Positions 35,205-44,692 of a stretch of DNA of 64,000 nt are shown here, in pieces; position 1 is the stretch's first letter, and every line of letters starts with the position of its first letter. Both the position numbers and the translations under genes were made by a program. The notes beneath the pieces are model-generated. The model searched no databases, was not told the DNA's origin, and worked only from the letters and a program-made list of their open reading frames with translations. Source of the stretch: Corallococcus macrosporus (lineage in GTDB: Bacteria > Myxococcota > Myxococcia > Myxococcales > Myxococcaceae); the NCBI RefSeq assembly GCF_017302985.1, contig NZ_JAFIMU010000010.1, positions 62,001 to 126,000 of the forward strand, in the 5' to 3' direction.

Positions 35205-36332
35205 GTGATCGTCGGAGTCCCCAAGGAGATCAAAACCCGCGAGTACCGTGTCGGCATGGTGCCTGCGGGCGTGCGCGCGCTCACCATGGCGGGGCACACG
35301 GTGCTGGTCGAGACGAACGCTGGCGTCGGCTCCGGCATCCCGGATTCGGAGTACCAGCGCGTCGGTGCGCAGATCATCTCCAGCGCGGATGAGGTGTGGA
35401 AGCGCTCGGAGATGGTCGTGAAGGTGAAGGAGCCCATCGCGCCGGAGTACGAGCGCATGCAGCCCGGGCAGATCGTCTACACGTACTTCCACCTGGCCGG
35501 CGTGGACCCGGAGCTCACCAAGACGCTCCTGAAGAAGAAGGTCACCGCGGTCGCCTACGAGACGCTGCAGCTGGACGACGGCAGCCTCCCGCTGCTCAAG
35601 CCCATGTCCGAGGTGGCCGGTAAGATGGCCATCCAGGTCGGCGCCGCGTGCCTGGAGAAGGCCCACGGTGGCAAGGGCATCCTGCTGGGCGGCGTGCCCG
35701 GCGTGCGCCGCGGCCGCGTGGCCGTCATCGGCGGTGGCGTGGTGGGCCTGTGCGCCGCCAAGGTCGCCGTCGGCATGGGCGCGGAAGTGACCATCCTGGA
35801 CGTGAACCTGGAGCGCCTCACCTACCTGGACGACGTGTTCCTCGGCCGCGCGCAGACGCTGGCCTCGGACACGGAGTCCATCGCGCGCACCGTGCGCGAG
35901 TCGGACCTCGTCATCGGCGGCGTGCTCATCCCCGGCGGCAAGGCCCCCAAGCTGGTGTCCCGTGAGCTGATTGGCGAGATGGAGCCCGGCTCCGTCGTCG
36001 TCGACGTCGCGGTGGACCAGGGCGGCTGCATCGAGACCTGCAAGCCCACCACGCACGACAACCCCACCTTCACGGTGAGCGACGTCGTCCACTACTGCGT
36101 GGCCAACATGCCCGGCGCGGTGCCGCAGACGTCCACGTTCGCGCTCACCAACACCACCCGTCCCTACTCGCGCAAGATTGCCGACCTGGGCCTGGTGGAG
36201 GCCATCAAGTCCGACCGCGCCCTCCAGCGTGCCATCAACACCTACAACGGCCACATCACGTACGAGGCCGTCGCCAAGGACATGGGCTACGACTACGTGC
36301 CCCTGATGGACGCGATCGGCGGCAAGAAGTAA
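35205..36332 (+). CDS. aldA: Alanine dehydrogenase
   Basis: NAD-dependent oxidative deamination of L-alanine to pyruvate and ammonia (reversible). The 375 residues carry the N-terminal motif [16 protein letters not shown], catalytic K75 (VVKVKEP) and H96 (YTYFHLAG), and a Rossmann NAD site ([20 protein letters not shown] with the ribose-binding acid in LDVN). The GTG at 35205 is preceded by GGAGG at 5 bases. It sits between the frz operon and rpoE1; in M. xanthus a gene at this position, aldA, is needed for normal development. A strong hairpin follows. Confidence 0.96.
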   Translation: MIVGVPKEIKTREYRVGMVPAGVRALTMAGHTVLVETNAGVGSGIPDSEYQRVGAQIISSADEVWKRSEMVVKVKEPIAPEYERMQPGQIVYTYFHLAGVDPELTKTLLKKKVTAVAYETLQLDDGSLPLLKPMSEVAGKMAIQVGAACLEKAHGGKGILLGGVPGVRRGRVAVIGGGVVGLCAAKVAVGMGAEVTILDVNLERLTYLDDVFLGRAQTLASDTESIARTVRESDLVIGGVLIPGGKAPKLVSRELIGEMEPGSVVVDVAVDQGGCIETCKPTTHDNPTFTVSDVVHYCVANMPGAVPQTSTFALTNTTRPYSRKIADLGLVEAIKSDRALQRAINTYNGHITYEAVAKDMGYDYVPLMDAIGGKK

Positions 36333-36343
36333 CGCCTGCCCCA

Positions 36344-36372
36344 CAACCGGCCAGCCTCGCGCTGGCCGGTTG
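36344..36372 (+). terminator. Terminator hairpin after aldA
   Basis: CAACCGGCCAGC (36344-36355) and GCTGGCCGGTTG (36361-36372) form a perfect 12-base stem with a 5-base loop, 12 bases after the aldA stop. There is no T-run, but this is the strongest hairpin in the region. Confidence 0.75.
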
Positions 36373-36494
36373 CCTGGATTGGACCTTTGTACGGGTGTCC
36401 CATCCGGTTCCCACCCTGAGGAATAAATGATCCCGCCGGGCGTCTCCGCACTCCAGAAGCGGGCATGCGGGCGGCGTGGCAGGGGAAAGCGTTG

Positions 36495-36522
36495 TTGACC
36501 CGTCTGTTCCGGTGCATAGATT
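36495..36522 (+). promoter_or_regulatory. Candidate promoter of rpoE1
   Basis: TTGACC (36495-36500) and TAGATT (36517-36522) are separated by 16 bases, a reasonable sigma-70-type match, and lie about 60 bases before the rpoE1 start. The 248 bases between aldA and rpoE1 otherwise hold only the aldA terminator. Confidence 0.4.
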
Positions 36523-36579
36523 GACCGTTAGGCAGGCGACGCATTCCCCAATCATTTCGGGCCCCTGGAAGGCGGGAGC

Positions 36580-37224
36580 ATGATGCTGGACTTCAGGCAA
36601 CCCAACCGGACGAAGCAGGAATTCGAAGAGCTGGCGCTGGCGCACCTGGACCCGCTCTATTCGGCGGCGCTCCGGTTGACCAAGAACGAGCGCGACGCCG
36701 AGGACCTGGTGCAGGACACCTGCATGCGGGCCTACCGCTTCTTCGACAAGTTCGAGCGCGGCACCAACATCAAGGCCTGGCTCTTCAAGATCCTCACGAA
36801 CACCTTCATCAACCGCTATCGCCGCAAGGTGAAGGAGCGCACGGTGGTGGAGGGCGTGGAGCGCGAGGCGGTGCATGAGCGCTTCGTGAGCCGGGACGCC
36901 ACGGACTTCGCGGCCAACCCCGAGCAGTACTTCTTCGACCGGCTCCTGTCGGACGACGTGCTGCGCGCCATCGACTCGCTGCCCATCGACTTCCGGCTGG
37001 TGGTCATCCTCGCGGACCTCCAGGAGTTCTCCTACAAGGAGATCGCGGAGATTCTGGAGTGCCCCGTGGGCACCGTGATGAGCCGCCTGTTCCGTGGCCG
37101 CAAGCTCTTGCAGAAGACGCTGCGCGAGTACGCGGAAGGTCAGGGCGTATTCCGGCACGACGGAGACCCGGTGCAGGCTCCAGCGGACCTGGAAGAGTAC
37201 CGGCGCCGGAAGAAGGCAGGCTAG
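36580..37224 (+). CDS. rpoE1: ECF sigma factor RpoE1
   Basis: A 214-residue extracytoplasmic-function sigma factor. Region 2 ([20 protein letters not shown] then [13 protein letters not shown] and [19 protein letters not shown]) and region 4 ([20 protein letters not shown] then [20 protein letters not shown]) are complete. The position between aldA and an anti-sigma gene, followed by frzS, matches the M. xanthus rpoE1 locus, where the factor affects motility behaviour. GGAAGG lies 7 bases before the ATG at 36580; an adjacent second ATG is also possible. Likely co-transcribed with the downstream anti-sigma gene (51 bases apart). Confidence 0.93.
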   Translation: MMLDFRQPNRTKQEFEELALAHLDPLYSAALRLTKNERDAEDLVQDTCMRAYRFFDKFERGTNIKAWLFKILTNTFINRYRRKVKERTVVEGVEREAVHERFVSRDATDFAANPEQYFFDRLLSDDVLRAIDSLPIDFRLVVILADLQEFSYKEIAEILECPVGTVMSRLFRGRKLLQKTLREYAEGQGVFRHDGDPVQAPADLEEYRRRKKAG

Positions 37225-37275
37225 AAAGAGGTTGGAGGGGCGTCGTCTTCCCTCCGCCCACCTCATCGAGCGCCC

Positions 37276-38127
37276 ATGACCTGCCAGGAACTCGAGCGGT
37301 TGCTGTACCCGTACCTCGACGGCGAATTCCAGCCCGAGGAACGCCATGACGTGGAGTCGCATCTCGAAGGCTGCGAGGCGTGTGTCGCGCGCGTGGACGA
37401 GGAGATGCAGCTCCGCCAGACGCTGCGCCGGGCGGCGAAGCACTCCATCTCCGCGCAGGGCACGCGCGCACCGGCGTCGCTGCGCGCGGGCATCCAGTCC
37501 GGCCTGCACCGCGAGCACCGCCGCGCGCAGGTGAGCCAGTGGCTGCGCGCCGGGGCCATGGCCCTGGTGGTGGTCACGGTGAGCGGCGGCTGGATGATGT
37601 ACCAGTCCGGTCAGGCGCAGAAGGCCACCATCCTGGAGGCCGTGCAGCGCCACACGCGCCAGCGGCCCCTGGAGTTCGTCGCGGGCACGCCGGAGCAGAT
37701 CGAGGCGTGGTTCAACGACAAGGTGGAGCACCGCATCACCCTGCCCCGCCTGCAGCAGGCCCGGCCCGTGGGCGCGCGCTTCTCCACGCTCAACGGCCAG
37801 GAAGTCGTCTACGTCAGCTACGAAACCCAGCCTCGCGTCACCAACGAGCCCAAGCGCAACATCGGCGTGTTCGTGTATCCGGCGACGGGTCAGCGGGTGA
37901 TCAAGGACGAGGGCCCCACGGTGGAGAACGTCGCCGTGGACTCGAGCCAGGCGTACAACGTCGTGACGTGGCGTGATCAGGACGTCACCTATGAGCTGGT
38001 GACGGACCTGGACGACGCCGCCATCCTGCAGATGCTGCGGGATCAGGAGCACCGCTCGAATGGGCTCGTGCGCCCCGCACAGGTGAAGCCAGCGGTGAGC
38101 GTGCAGCCGGTCTCGCTACAGCCCTGA
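37276..38127 (+). CDS. Zinc-finger anti-sigma factor partner of RpoE1
   Basis: A 283-residue single-pass membrane protein. The N-terminal ZAS domain has C3, H29, C33 and C36 (HLEGCEAC), the zinc site of anti-ECF-sigma factors. A transmembrane helix at about residues 95-112 (AGAMALVVVTVSGGWMMY) separates it from a periplasmic domain of about 170 residues. This is the counterpart of the M. xanthus membrane protein encoded just after rpoE1 and proposed to regulate it. Sequestration of RpoE1 is inferred from domain and position. The following hairpin suggests the transcript ends before frzS. Confidence 0.9.
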   Translation: MTCQELERLLYPYLDGEFQPEERHDVESHLEGCEACVARVDEEMQLRQTLRRAAKHSISAQGTRAPASLRAGIQSGLHREHRRAQVSQWLRAGAMALVVVTVSGGWMMYQSGQAQKATILEAVQRHTRQRPLEFVAGTPEQIEAWFNDKVEHRITLPRLQQARPVGARFSTLNGQEVVYVSYETQPRVTNEPKRNIGVFVYPATGQRVIKDEGPTVENVAVDSSQAYNVVTWRDQDVTYELVTDLDDAAILQMLRDQEHRSNGLVRPAQVKPAVSVQPVSLQP

Positions 38128-38174
38128 AGTCCTCGCACCAGCGAGGGCTTGCGTGGTCGCCTGCTCAACTGAAT

Positions 38175-38193
38175 ACCGGGCGTTGCGCCCGGT
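38175..38193. terminator. Hairpin upstream of frzS
   Basis: ACCGGGCG (38175-38182) and CGCCCGGT (38186-38193) form a perfect 8-base stem with a 3-base loop, about 50 bases after the anti-sigma gene. A smaller stem (CCTCGC at 38131-38136 with GCGAGG at 38141-38146) lies nearer the stop. Either could end the rpoE1 transcript. Confidence 0.55.
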
Positions 38194-38316
38194 GTGAAGA
38201 TTGACGGTCCCAGGCATGGCCGATAGCCTCGACGGCGTCTTCACTCTCGCGCGCCGCCGCTGCTGTTCCTCTTGGCGTCACACCGCGCGCCGCACCCCCA
38301 GGATGGCCGTCCCTTC

Positions 38317-40095
38317 ATGTCCAAGCGAATCCTGATCGTCGAAAGCGACGCCACCCTCGCCACCTCCCTGCAGCAGGCCCTGGAGGCCCGGGGCTTCTCC
38401 GCGCAGACGACGGGCGACGGCAAGGGCAGCGTGGAGCTGATCCGCCGTGAGCGTCCCGACCTCGTGGTGCTGGCGGTGGACCTGTCCGCGGGACAGAACG
38501 GCTATCTCATCTGCGGCAAGCTGAAGAAGGACGACGAGCTGAAGACGGTGCCCATCGTCATCATCGGCAGCCCGGACGGCTTCGCGGCGCACAGCAAGCT
38601 GAAGGCGCGCGCGGACGAGTACGTGGCGAAGCCCGTGGACAGCAACGTCCTCATCGAGCGCGTGGGCGGCGTCATCGGCTTCCCGGAGCCGCCCGCGAGC
38701 AACGAGGTGGTGGAGGACGAGAGCCTCACGCTGGGCTCGCTGGGTGAGGAGCCCTCGGCGGACTTCGGCGAGGAGATCGCCGTCGACACGGGCGAGGAGC
38801 CCGCGGTGCCCGGGGAAGACCTGGACATGCTCGACGACGCGTTCAGCGACCTGTCCGAGCCCGTGACGGGCACGCCCGAGGAGGAGCCCGTGGTGGCGCC
38901 TCCGGAGGAGACGGAGACGCCGTCCGGCCTGGAGGAGATCTCCGCGCTCGACTCGCTGGGCCCGGACAACGACGACTCGCTCGACGTGCTGGGCGGCCTG
39001 GATGACGAGCCCGAGGAGAAGACCGTCGTCGGCTTCATGCCGCCGGTGGATCCGGAGCCCGTCGCCGCCCCCACCCCGCCGCCCGCGCGCGCCGCCGCCA
39101 CGCCCCTGCGCGCGGTGCCTCCGCCCGCCGCCGCGGCCCGTCCCGCCGCCGTCGCCGCTCCGGTGATGCCCGTGTCCTCCGGCCCTTCCGCCGCGGACCT
39201 GGCGGAGCTGCGCAACCTGCGCGCGAAGGTGGCGGAGCTGCAGAGCGCGCTGGAGGACGCTCGCTCGGAGACGACGCAGGTCGAGGAGCGCGTGCAGTCG
39301 CTCGAGTCCGAGCTCCAGGCGAAGGCCACGGAGCTGGAGGCTTCGCGCTCCACCGCCGGCAAGAGCGACAAGGACACCTTCGCGCTGCGTGACACCGTCA
39401 ACAAGCGCGACAAGGAGATCCTCCGCCTCAAGTCCGAGCTGAACCAGAAGGACCAGGAGATCATCGAGCTGAAGGATCAGCACCTGGAGCTGGAGCAGAA
39501 GGCCTCCACCTCCGAGGAGGAGCTGAACCGCCGCGACGCGCAGATCAAGACCCTCACCTCGCGCACGGAGCAGCTCACCACGGAGCGCAAGCGCGTGGAT
39601 CAGCAGCTGGCCACCGCGAAGGAGGAGGCGCGCGGCGCCACCGCGAAGCTGGGCACGCTGCAGGAGGAGCTGGAGCAGCACCAGGCCCAGGCCCAGGCGC
39701 TCCAGGGCGAGGTGGAAGGCCTGCGCGCCCAGGTGGCCCAGCAGGACGCGGACCTCCAGGCGGCGCGCGACGAGGCGGAAGGCCTGCGCTCGCAGGTGGA
39801 GTCGGCGCAGGGCGAGCTGGAGGGCCTGCGTGGCCAGCTGGAGCAGGCCCAGGCGGACCTCTCCAACCAGAGCGCCCAGGCCGCGTCGGAAGCGGACGGG
39901 CTGCGCGCGCGCATCACCGAGCTGGAGCAGGCGGCGGTGCGCAACGAGGAGCGCGTGACGAAGCTCTACGCGCGCATCAAGGGCGACGAGAAGCTGCGCG
40001 AGAAGACGAAGAAAGCGCTCGCCATCGCGCAGCAGCTGCTGGACGAGCCGGGCACCGCCGTGGGCGACGACGCCGACGAGGAAGCCGCGGCCTGA
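38317..40095 (+). CDS. frzS: FrzS: pseudo-receiver coiled-coil motility protein
   Basis: Needed in M. xanthus for type IV pilus-dependent (social) motility; it moves between poles during reversals. Residues 1-125 are an atypical receiver. D55 is present (VLAVDLSAGQNG), but the strand-4 hydroxyl residue is a Gly (IVIIGSPDG), so phosphorylation is not expected. Residues 130-300 are an acidic then Ala/Pro-rich linker. Residues 300-565 are a long coiled coil with heptads and repeated ELEG or GLRAQV blocks, and the acidic tail ends DDADEEAAA. The ATG at 38317 begins MSKRILIVESD as in M. xanthus; an earlier in-frame ATG lies in the leader. At 592 residues it is somewhat longer than the M. xanthus protein because of the linker and coil. 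Confidence 0.97.
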   Translation: MSKRILIVESDATLATSLQQALEARGFSAQTTGDGKGSVELIRRERPDLVVLAVDLSAGQNGYLICGKLKKDDELKTVPIVIIGSPDGFAAHSKLKARADEYVAKPVDSNVLIERVGGVIGFPEPPASNEVVEDESLTLGSLGEEPSADFGEEIAVDTGEEPAVPGEDLDMLDDAFSDLSEPVTGTPEEEPVVAPPEETETPSGLEEISALDSLGPDNDDSLDVLGGLDDEPEEKTVVGFMPPVDPEPVAAPTPPPARAAATPLRAVPPPAAAARPAAVAAPVMPVSSGPSAADLAELRNLRAKVAELQSALEDARSETTQVEERVQSLESELQAKATELEASRSTAGKSDKDTFALRDTVNKRDKEILRLKSELNQKDQEIIELKDQHLELEQKASTSEEELNRRDAQIKTLTSRTEQLTTERKRVDQQLATAKEEARGATAKLGTLQEELEQHQAQAQALQGEVEGLRAQVAQQDADLQAARDEAEGLRSQVESAQGELEGLRGQLEQAQADLSNQSAQAASEADGLRARITELEQAAVRNEERVTKLYARIKGDEKLREKTKKALAIAQQLLDEPGTAVGDDADEEAAA

Positions 40096-40113
40096 AGCAG
40101 CACCACAGGGCCT

Positions 40114-40143
40114 GGGGGAAGGCGCGGGCAACCGCCCTCCCCC
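40114..40143. terminator. Hairpin between convergent frzS and the 40162 gene
   Basis: GGGGG (40114-40118) and GGCG just after it pair with CGCC and CCCCC (40139-40143), giving a two-part stem interrupted by a 2-base bulge on each side. It lies between two convergent stop codons. Confidence 0.5.
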
Positions 40144-40161
40144 ACCAGCACAGCGCCCGCG

Positions 40162-41300
40162 TTACTTCCCGGCCTCCTTCTTGGGGGCCGTTTTCTTTTC
40201 GTGCAGCTTCTTGGCGAAGGACTGCACGGCGGCGGGCACGTTCTTGTCGCGGGACAGATCCTTGAGCTCCGCGTCGCGCAACGTGTTGAGGAACTTCATG
40301 GTGACGGTGAGCGGCACCTTGGGGTTCTTCACCAGCGCGAGCTTCACCTTCTGCATCTTCGTCCACTCGCGGTTGTTGTAGATGACGCGCAGCACGTCCT
40401 CGTTGACGGCGCGGTTCGCGGCGCACGCGAGCACCTCGCCGTCGGTGATGCGGGGGCTGCGGATGACGGCCACGCAGACGAGCTTGTTGGTGTCGCGGAT
40501 GAGCGCGGAGCGGGCCTCCTTGTTGCCCAGCGTGCCCAGCTTGATCTTCTCCGCGATGGACATCTTCATGATGCGCTGGGCGAGCGTCAGGCGCTTGCCC
40601 TCCTCCATGGGGGCGGCGTCCTCGGACTGCGCTTCGGTGCCCAGCTCCTGGAGCACCTCCTCCGCGGTGGGGCCCGGATCCGGCGGCGCGGCGGCGGCCT
40701 GCGGGCCGTAGATGCGCACGCGCGCGGCCTGCATCGCGGGCACGTCCGCCAGCACCAGGCCGCTGCGCACCGCGAAGTCGCAGACGCTGTCCACCAGCGA
40801 CACCGGCGCGCCGGGGTTGGCGCACAGGTTGCGGATGATGTCCTCGTTGCGCAGCAGGCGCAGCTGGTTCTGGGAGATGATCTCCGCCACCTTCGGGCTG
40901 CACGTGGACGCCACGCTGGCCACGGCGTCGTCCGGCGTCTCCGAGTTGAGGACGAGCATCTCCGCGTAGGCTTCCTTGTCCTTGAGCAGGCCCAGGAACC
41001 AGCCCAGCACGGGCGGCTGCACGCCCTCGTCGCGCAGCGCGGAGCCAAGGATGCGGTCCGGCAGGGCCGCGGCCGTCTTGGCGGCCGTCTCGCGCACGTT
41101 CGCCTCGGGGTCGAACGTGAGCATGTAGAGCGCGCCCAGCATGTCCGCCGGGTTGAGCGGCACCAGCGACTTGGCCGCCATCATCCGCAGGGGCACGGGG
41201 GCGTTGGGGTCCACGTGCTTGCGCAGGTTGGGCGGCAGGAACTCCGCGTTGAAGGGGCAGCCCGGGGGCGGGGCCGGAATGCTGGGGTCGGCGGCGGTGC

Positions 41301-41304
<4 letters not shown>
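40162..41304 (-). CDS. Hypothetical repeat-helical protein
   Basis: A 380-residue cytoplasmic protein with no signal peptide. It is mostly alpha-helical with a HEAT-like periodicity: segments such as [40 protein letters not shown] and [20 protein letters not shown] repeat a pattern of about 35-45 residues ending in a short loop. The tail is Lys-rich. Its ATG overlaps the coaX stop by four bases (ATGA), so the two are translationally coupled. It is convergent with frzS. No enzyme motif was seen; a protein-binding role is inferred from the repeats. Confidence 0.8.
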
Positions 41305-42071
<767 letters not shown>

Positions 42072-42083
42072 CGCTTGCGCACT

Positions 42084-43082
42084 CTAGCGCTGGGGGCGCA
42101 GCTGCTCCACGTCCCCCGCCAGCACGCGCTCCACGCGGCCGTCCGCCATGCGCACCATGAGGGCGCCCGTGGGGTCGATGTCCTCCGCGAACCCCTCCCA
42201 GTCCCCCCGGTCCGTCCGCACCCGGACGGGCACCCCCAGGGTGCTGGAGAGCGCCTTCCACCGGGTGCGCACCGCGTCGAAGCCGGTGGCCAGGTACGTG
42301 TCCAGCCAGGTCTCCAGCCGGGTCCACAGGCCCGCGGCGAAGGGCGCGCGGAGCACGGGCCGCCCCAGCGCCAGGGACAGCGACGTGGCCGTGGCGCGCA
42401 GCTCCTCGGGGAAGTGCTCCTCGCCGGAGTTGAGGTTCACGCCCACGCCCACGATGACGAAGTGCACGCGCTCGGGTTCGGCGGACAGCTCCGTGAGGAT
42501 GCCGGCCACCTTCCGGCCCGAAATCTGGACGTCGTTGGGCCACTTGATGGCGGCGTCCGCGCCCGCCTCGCGCAGCGTCTCCGCCAGGGCCACGGCCGCC
42601 ACCAGGGTCAGCTCGGGCGCGCGCTGCGGGGGCAGCTCCGGGCGCAGGATGGCGGAGAAGTACAGGTTCAGGTTCGGCGGCGACACCCACGCGCGGCCCC
42701 GGCGTCCCTTGCCCGCCGTCTGCTGCTCGGCCACCACGACGGTGCCGTGCACGGCGCCATCCTGGGCCAGCCGGAAGGCCGCCGCGTTGGTGGAGCCGAT
42801 GGTGTCGTGGTGGTGCAGCACGCGGCCCACCGCGCGCGTGGCGAGCAGCGGGTGGACCTCCAGCGCGGAGAGCCGGTCCGGCCGGCCCGTCAGCCGGTAG
42901 CCCTTCGCGGGCACCGCCTCGATGCGGTAGCCCTTCAGGCGCAGGGCCTCCACGTGCTTCCACACCGCCGTGCGCGACAGGCCCAGCCGCGTGGACAGCG
43001 CCTCGCCGGAGATGAAGCCCTCCCCTCCTTCCGCGAGGAAGTTGAGGATGCGCGCGTCCTGCGTGAGCTCAGGTGTCTCCAC
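42084..43082 (-). CDS. birA: Bifunctional biotin ligase/repressor BirA
   Basis: Attaches biotin to the carrier domain of acetyl-CoA carboxylase through biotinyl-AMP. The 332-residue protein has an N-terminal winged helix (LSTRLGLSRTAVWKHVEALR), so it may also repress biotin genes. The ligase core follows: GSTNAAAF, QTAGKGRRGRAWVSPP (biotinyl-AMP loop), AIKWPNDVQISGRKVAGIL and IVGVGVNLN. The C-terminal SH3-like domain is present. The GTG at 43082 is chosen; the upstream extension lies inside the neighbouring lipoprotein gene and is not protein-like. It is tightly linked to coaX and to the lipoprotein gene. Confidence 0.94.
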   Translation of the reverse strand: METPELTQDARILNFLAEGGEGFISGEALSTRLGLSRTAVWKHVEALRLKGYRIEAVPAKGYRLTGRPDRLSALEVHPLLATRAVGRVLHHHDTIGSTNAAAFRLAQDGAVHGTVVVAEQQTAGKGRRGRAWVSPPNLNLYFSAILRPELPPQRAPELTLVAAVALAETLREAGADAAIKWPNDVQISGRKVAGILTELSAEPERVHFVIVGVGVNLNSGEEHFPEELRATATSLSLALGRPVLRAPFAAGLWTRLETWLDTYLATGFDAVRTRWKALSSTLGVPVRVRTDRGDWEGFAEDIDPTGALMVRMADGRVERVLAGDVEQLRPQR

Positions 43083-43087
43083 GGCTT

Positions 43088-43711
43088 TCAGTTCGCGGGA
43101 GGGGCCGGAGTGCTGGCGCCGTCCGCCTTGTAGGAGATGAGCTCCAGCTCCGTCTGCGGCACGCGCTTGCCCTCGTGCTCCGTGGCCACGTCCACGCGGA
43201 CCAGGCCCACGCCCGCGGCGAAGGTCATCGTGTTCACGAGCGTCGTCTGCGCGTCGACCTTGTTGCGGCCCTCCACGCTCACGCAGTTGGGGAAGGAGCC
43301 CGCGGGCACCTTGCACGCGAAGCCCACCTGCACCAGCTGGTAGCGCTCCGTGGAGGACACGGACACGACGTTGTTCCAGCCGCGTCCGGCCTCCAGCGGG
43401 CCGCGCAGCAGGTAGCGCTTGGGGTCGCGCAGGCCGAAGGCGTCCACCGTGAGCTGGCCGCCCTGGTTGTCCACGAAGTACCCGTCCTGCTCCTTGACGA
43501 TCTCCACCGTGACGGGTTTGTCGTCGCGGCCGTCAATGCGGTACGTCCACGCGTTGCCCACGGCCAGCGGGTAGTACTGGCCAATGGACTCGGGCGAGGG
43601 GCGCGCGTCCGCTTCGACGCGCTTCGCGCAGCCGGAGCCCACCAGCGTGGAGGCCAGGAGGGCCAGGCCCCCCACCATCGACAGCGATTGCTTCAGGGAC
43701 GGCTGCTTCAT
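43088..43711 (-). CDS. Putative lipoprotein
   Basis: A 207-residue exported protein. The signal peptide core GGLALLASTLVGSG ends at Cys28; the -3 residue is Gly, so the lipobox is imperfect. The mature part begins with a motif seen in uncharacterised exported proteins (YYPLAVGNAWTYRIDGRDDK) and continues as a beta-rich domain of about 150 residues. It starts 3 bases after the HEAT lipoprotein gene ends and is followed closely by birA, so these four minus-strand genes could form one operon. Function is unknown. Confidence 0.85.
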   Translation of the reverse strand: MKQPSLKQSLSMVGGLALLASTLVGSGCAKRVEADARPSPESIGQYYPLAVGNAWTYRIDGRDDKPVTVEIVKEQDGYFVDNQGGQLTVDAFGLRDPKRYLLRGPLEAGRGWNNVVSVSSTERYQLVQVGFACKVPAGSFPNCVSVEGRNKVDAQTTLVNTMTFAAGVGLVRVDVATEHEGKRVPQTELELISYKADGASTPAPPAN

Positions 43712-43714
43712 GCG

Positions 43715-44638
43715 CTAGGGGTCCGCGTGGCCCTGGCCACGCGCCTCCGCGGTTGCGTGGTTGCGTGATGCGTAGAGTGTGTCCAGCGCCTGCTGCGCGG
43801 CGGCCTGCACCGACGGCGTGTCGTGGCCCTGGGCCACCGTGTAGAGGTACGCCTCCGCCTCCGGGCCGCCAATCTCGCCCACCGCGAAGACGATCTCCTG
43901 CAGGAAGCCGGAGTCCTTGCCGCGCGCCAGATCGATGAGCGCCGGCACCGCGCTCTTCGCCTTCATCTCCGCCAGCGCGCCAATGGTGCGGCGCACCTGC
44001 TCCGCGTCGCTGGTGTCCTTGAGGCGGTCAATCAGGAGCGGCGCCGCGGCCGGGTGCTTGCGCTCGGCCAGCGTCCGCAGGGCGAACTCGCGCATGCGCG
44101 AGTCGGAGGCCTGGAGGTCCGCCACCAGCGCCTCGTCCGTGCGCTCCAGCGCGGCGAGCTGCAGCACCGCGGACTCCGTCACCTGCCGCAGCACGCTCTC
44201 CAGCGCGCCGCGCATGGCCGCCCGCCGCCCCTCCGCCGAGTCCTCCTCCACGGCCGCCTCGCCCAGGCCGACGATCTCGTAGCGCTGGGGGGTGTTGCCG
44301 CCGAAGCGCTCCAGGGACAGGTTGGCGCCCACTTCCGCGAAGCTGTGCGGGTTGCCGTCCTTCAGCACCTCGCGGGTGAAGGGCACCTCCAGCGACAGCC
44401 TCCAGGGACGGGCCTTCTTGGGCTTGGGGACGTCCTCGCCCACCCGCTCGAAGCGGCCGGAGGACTCCAGCGCGTCGTCGAACAGGTCCCGCACGCCTTC
44501 AGGACCGAAGCCCAAGAGGGCGTTGTCCTGCAGGGTGGCCCCGGCCAGCTCCACCGGCGCCACCGGATAGCGCGGGGCCTGCGAGCGGCAGGCCCCGAGG
44601 AACAGCACGCAGGAGGTAAGCAGCAGGGCCGGCTTCAT
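43715..44638 (-). CDS. HEAT-repeat lipoprotein
   Basis: A 307-residue lipoprotein with a good lipobox (LFLGAC, Cys17). The N-terminal half is beta-rich. From about residue 155 on there are HEAT-like repeats: LVADLQASDSRMREFALRTL, APLLIDRLKDTSDAEQVRRT, VPALIDLARGKDSGFLQEIV and a last partial unit. HEAT lipoproteins bind partners at the membrane, but none is evident. It ends 3 bases before the start of the next lipoprotein gene. Confidence 0.85.
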   Translation of the reverse strand: MKPALLLTSCVLFLGACRSQAPRYPVAPVELAGATLQDNALLGFGPEGVRDLFDDALESSGRFERVGEDVPKPKKARPWRLSLEVPFTREVLKDGNPHSFAEVGANLSLERFGGNTPQRYEIVGLGEAAVEEDSAEGRRAAMRGALESVLRQVTESAVLQLAALERTDEALVADLQASDSRMREFALRTLAERKHPAAAPLLIDRLKDTSDAEQVRRTIGALAEMKAKSAVPALIDLARGKDSGFLQEIVFAVGEIGGPEAEAYLYTVAQGHDTPSVQAAAQQALDTLYASRNHATAEARGQGHADP

Positions 44639-44692
44639 GGCCCCCCCAGGCTAACACTCCCGCGTCCACCGCACCCGATTCCGTGCGGGGGA

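Noticed and set aside
36480-36500. Sigma-54 type promoter (TGGCA...GC) before rpoE1
   Set aside because: The spacing between the GG and GC elements is one base short of the strict requirement.
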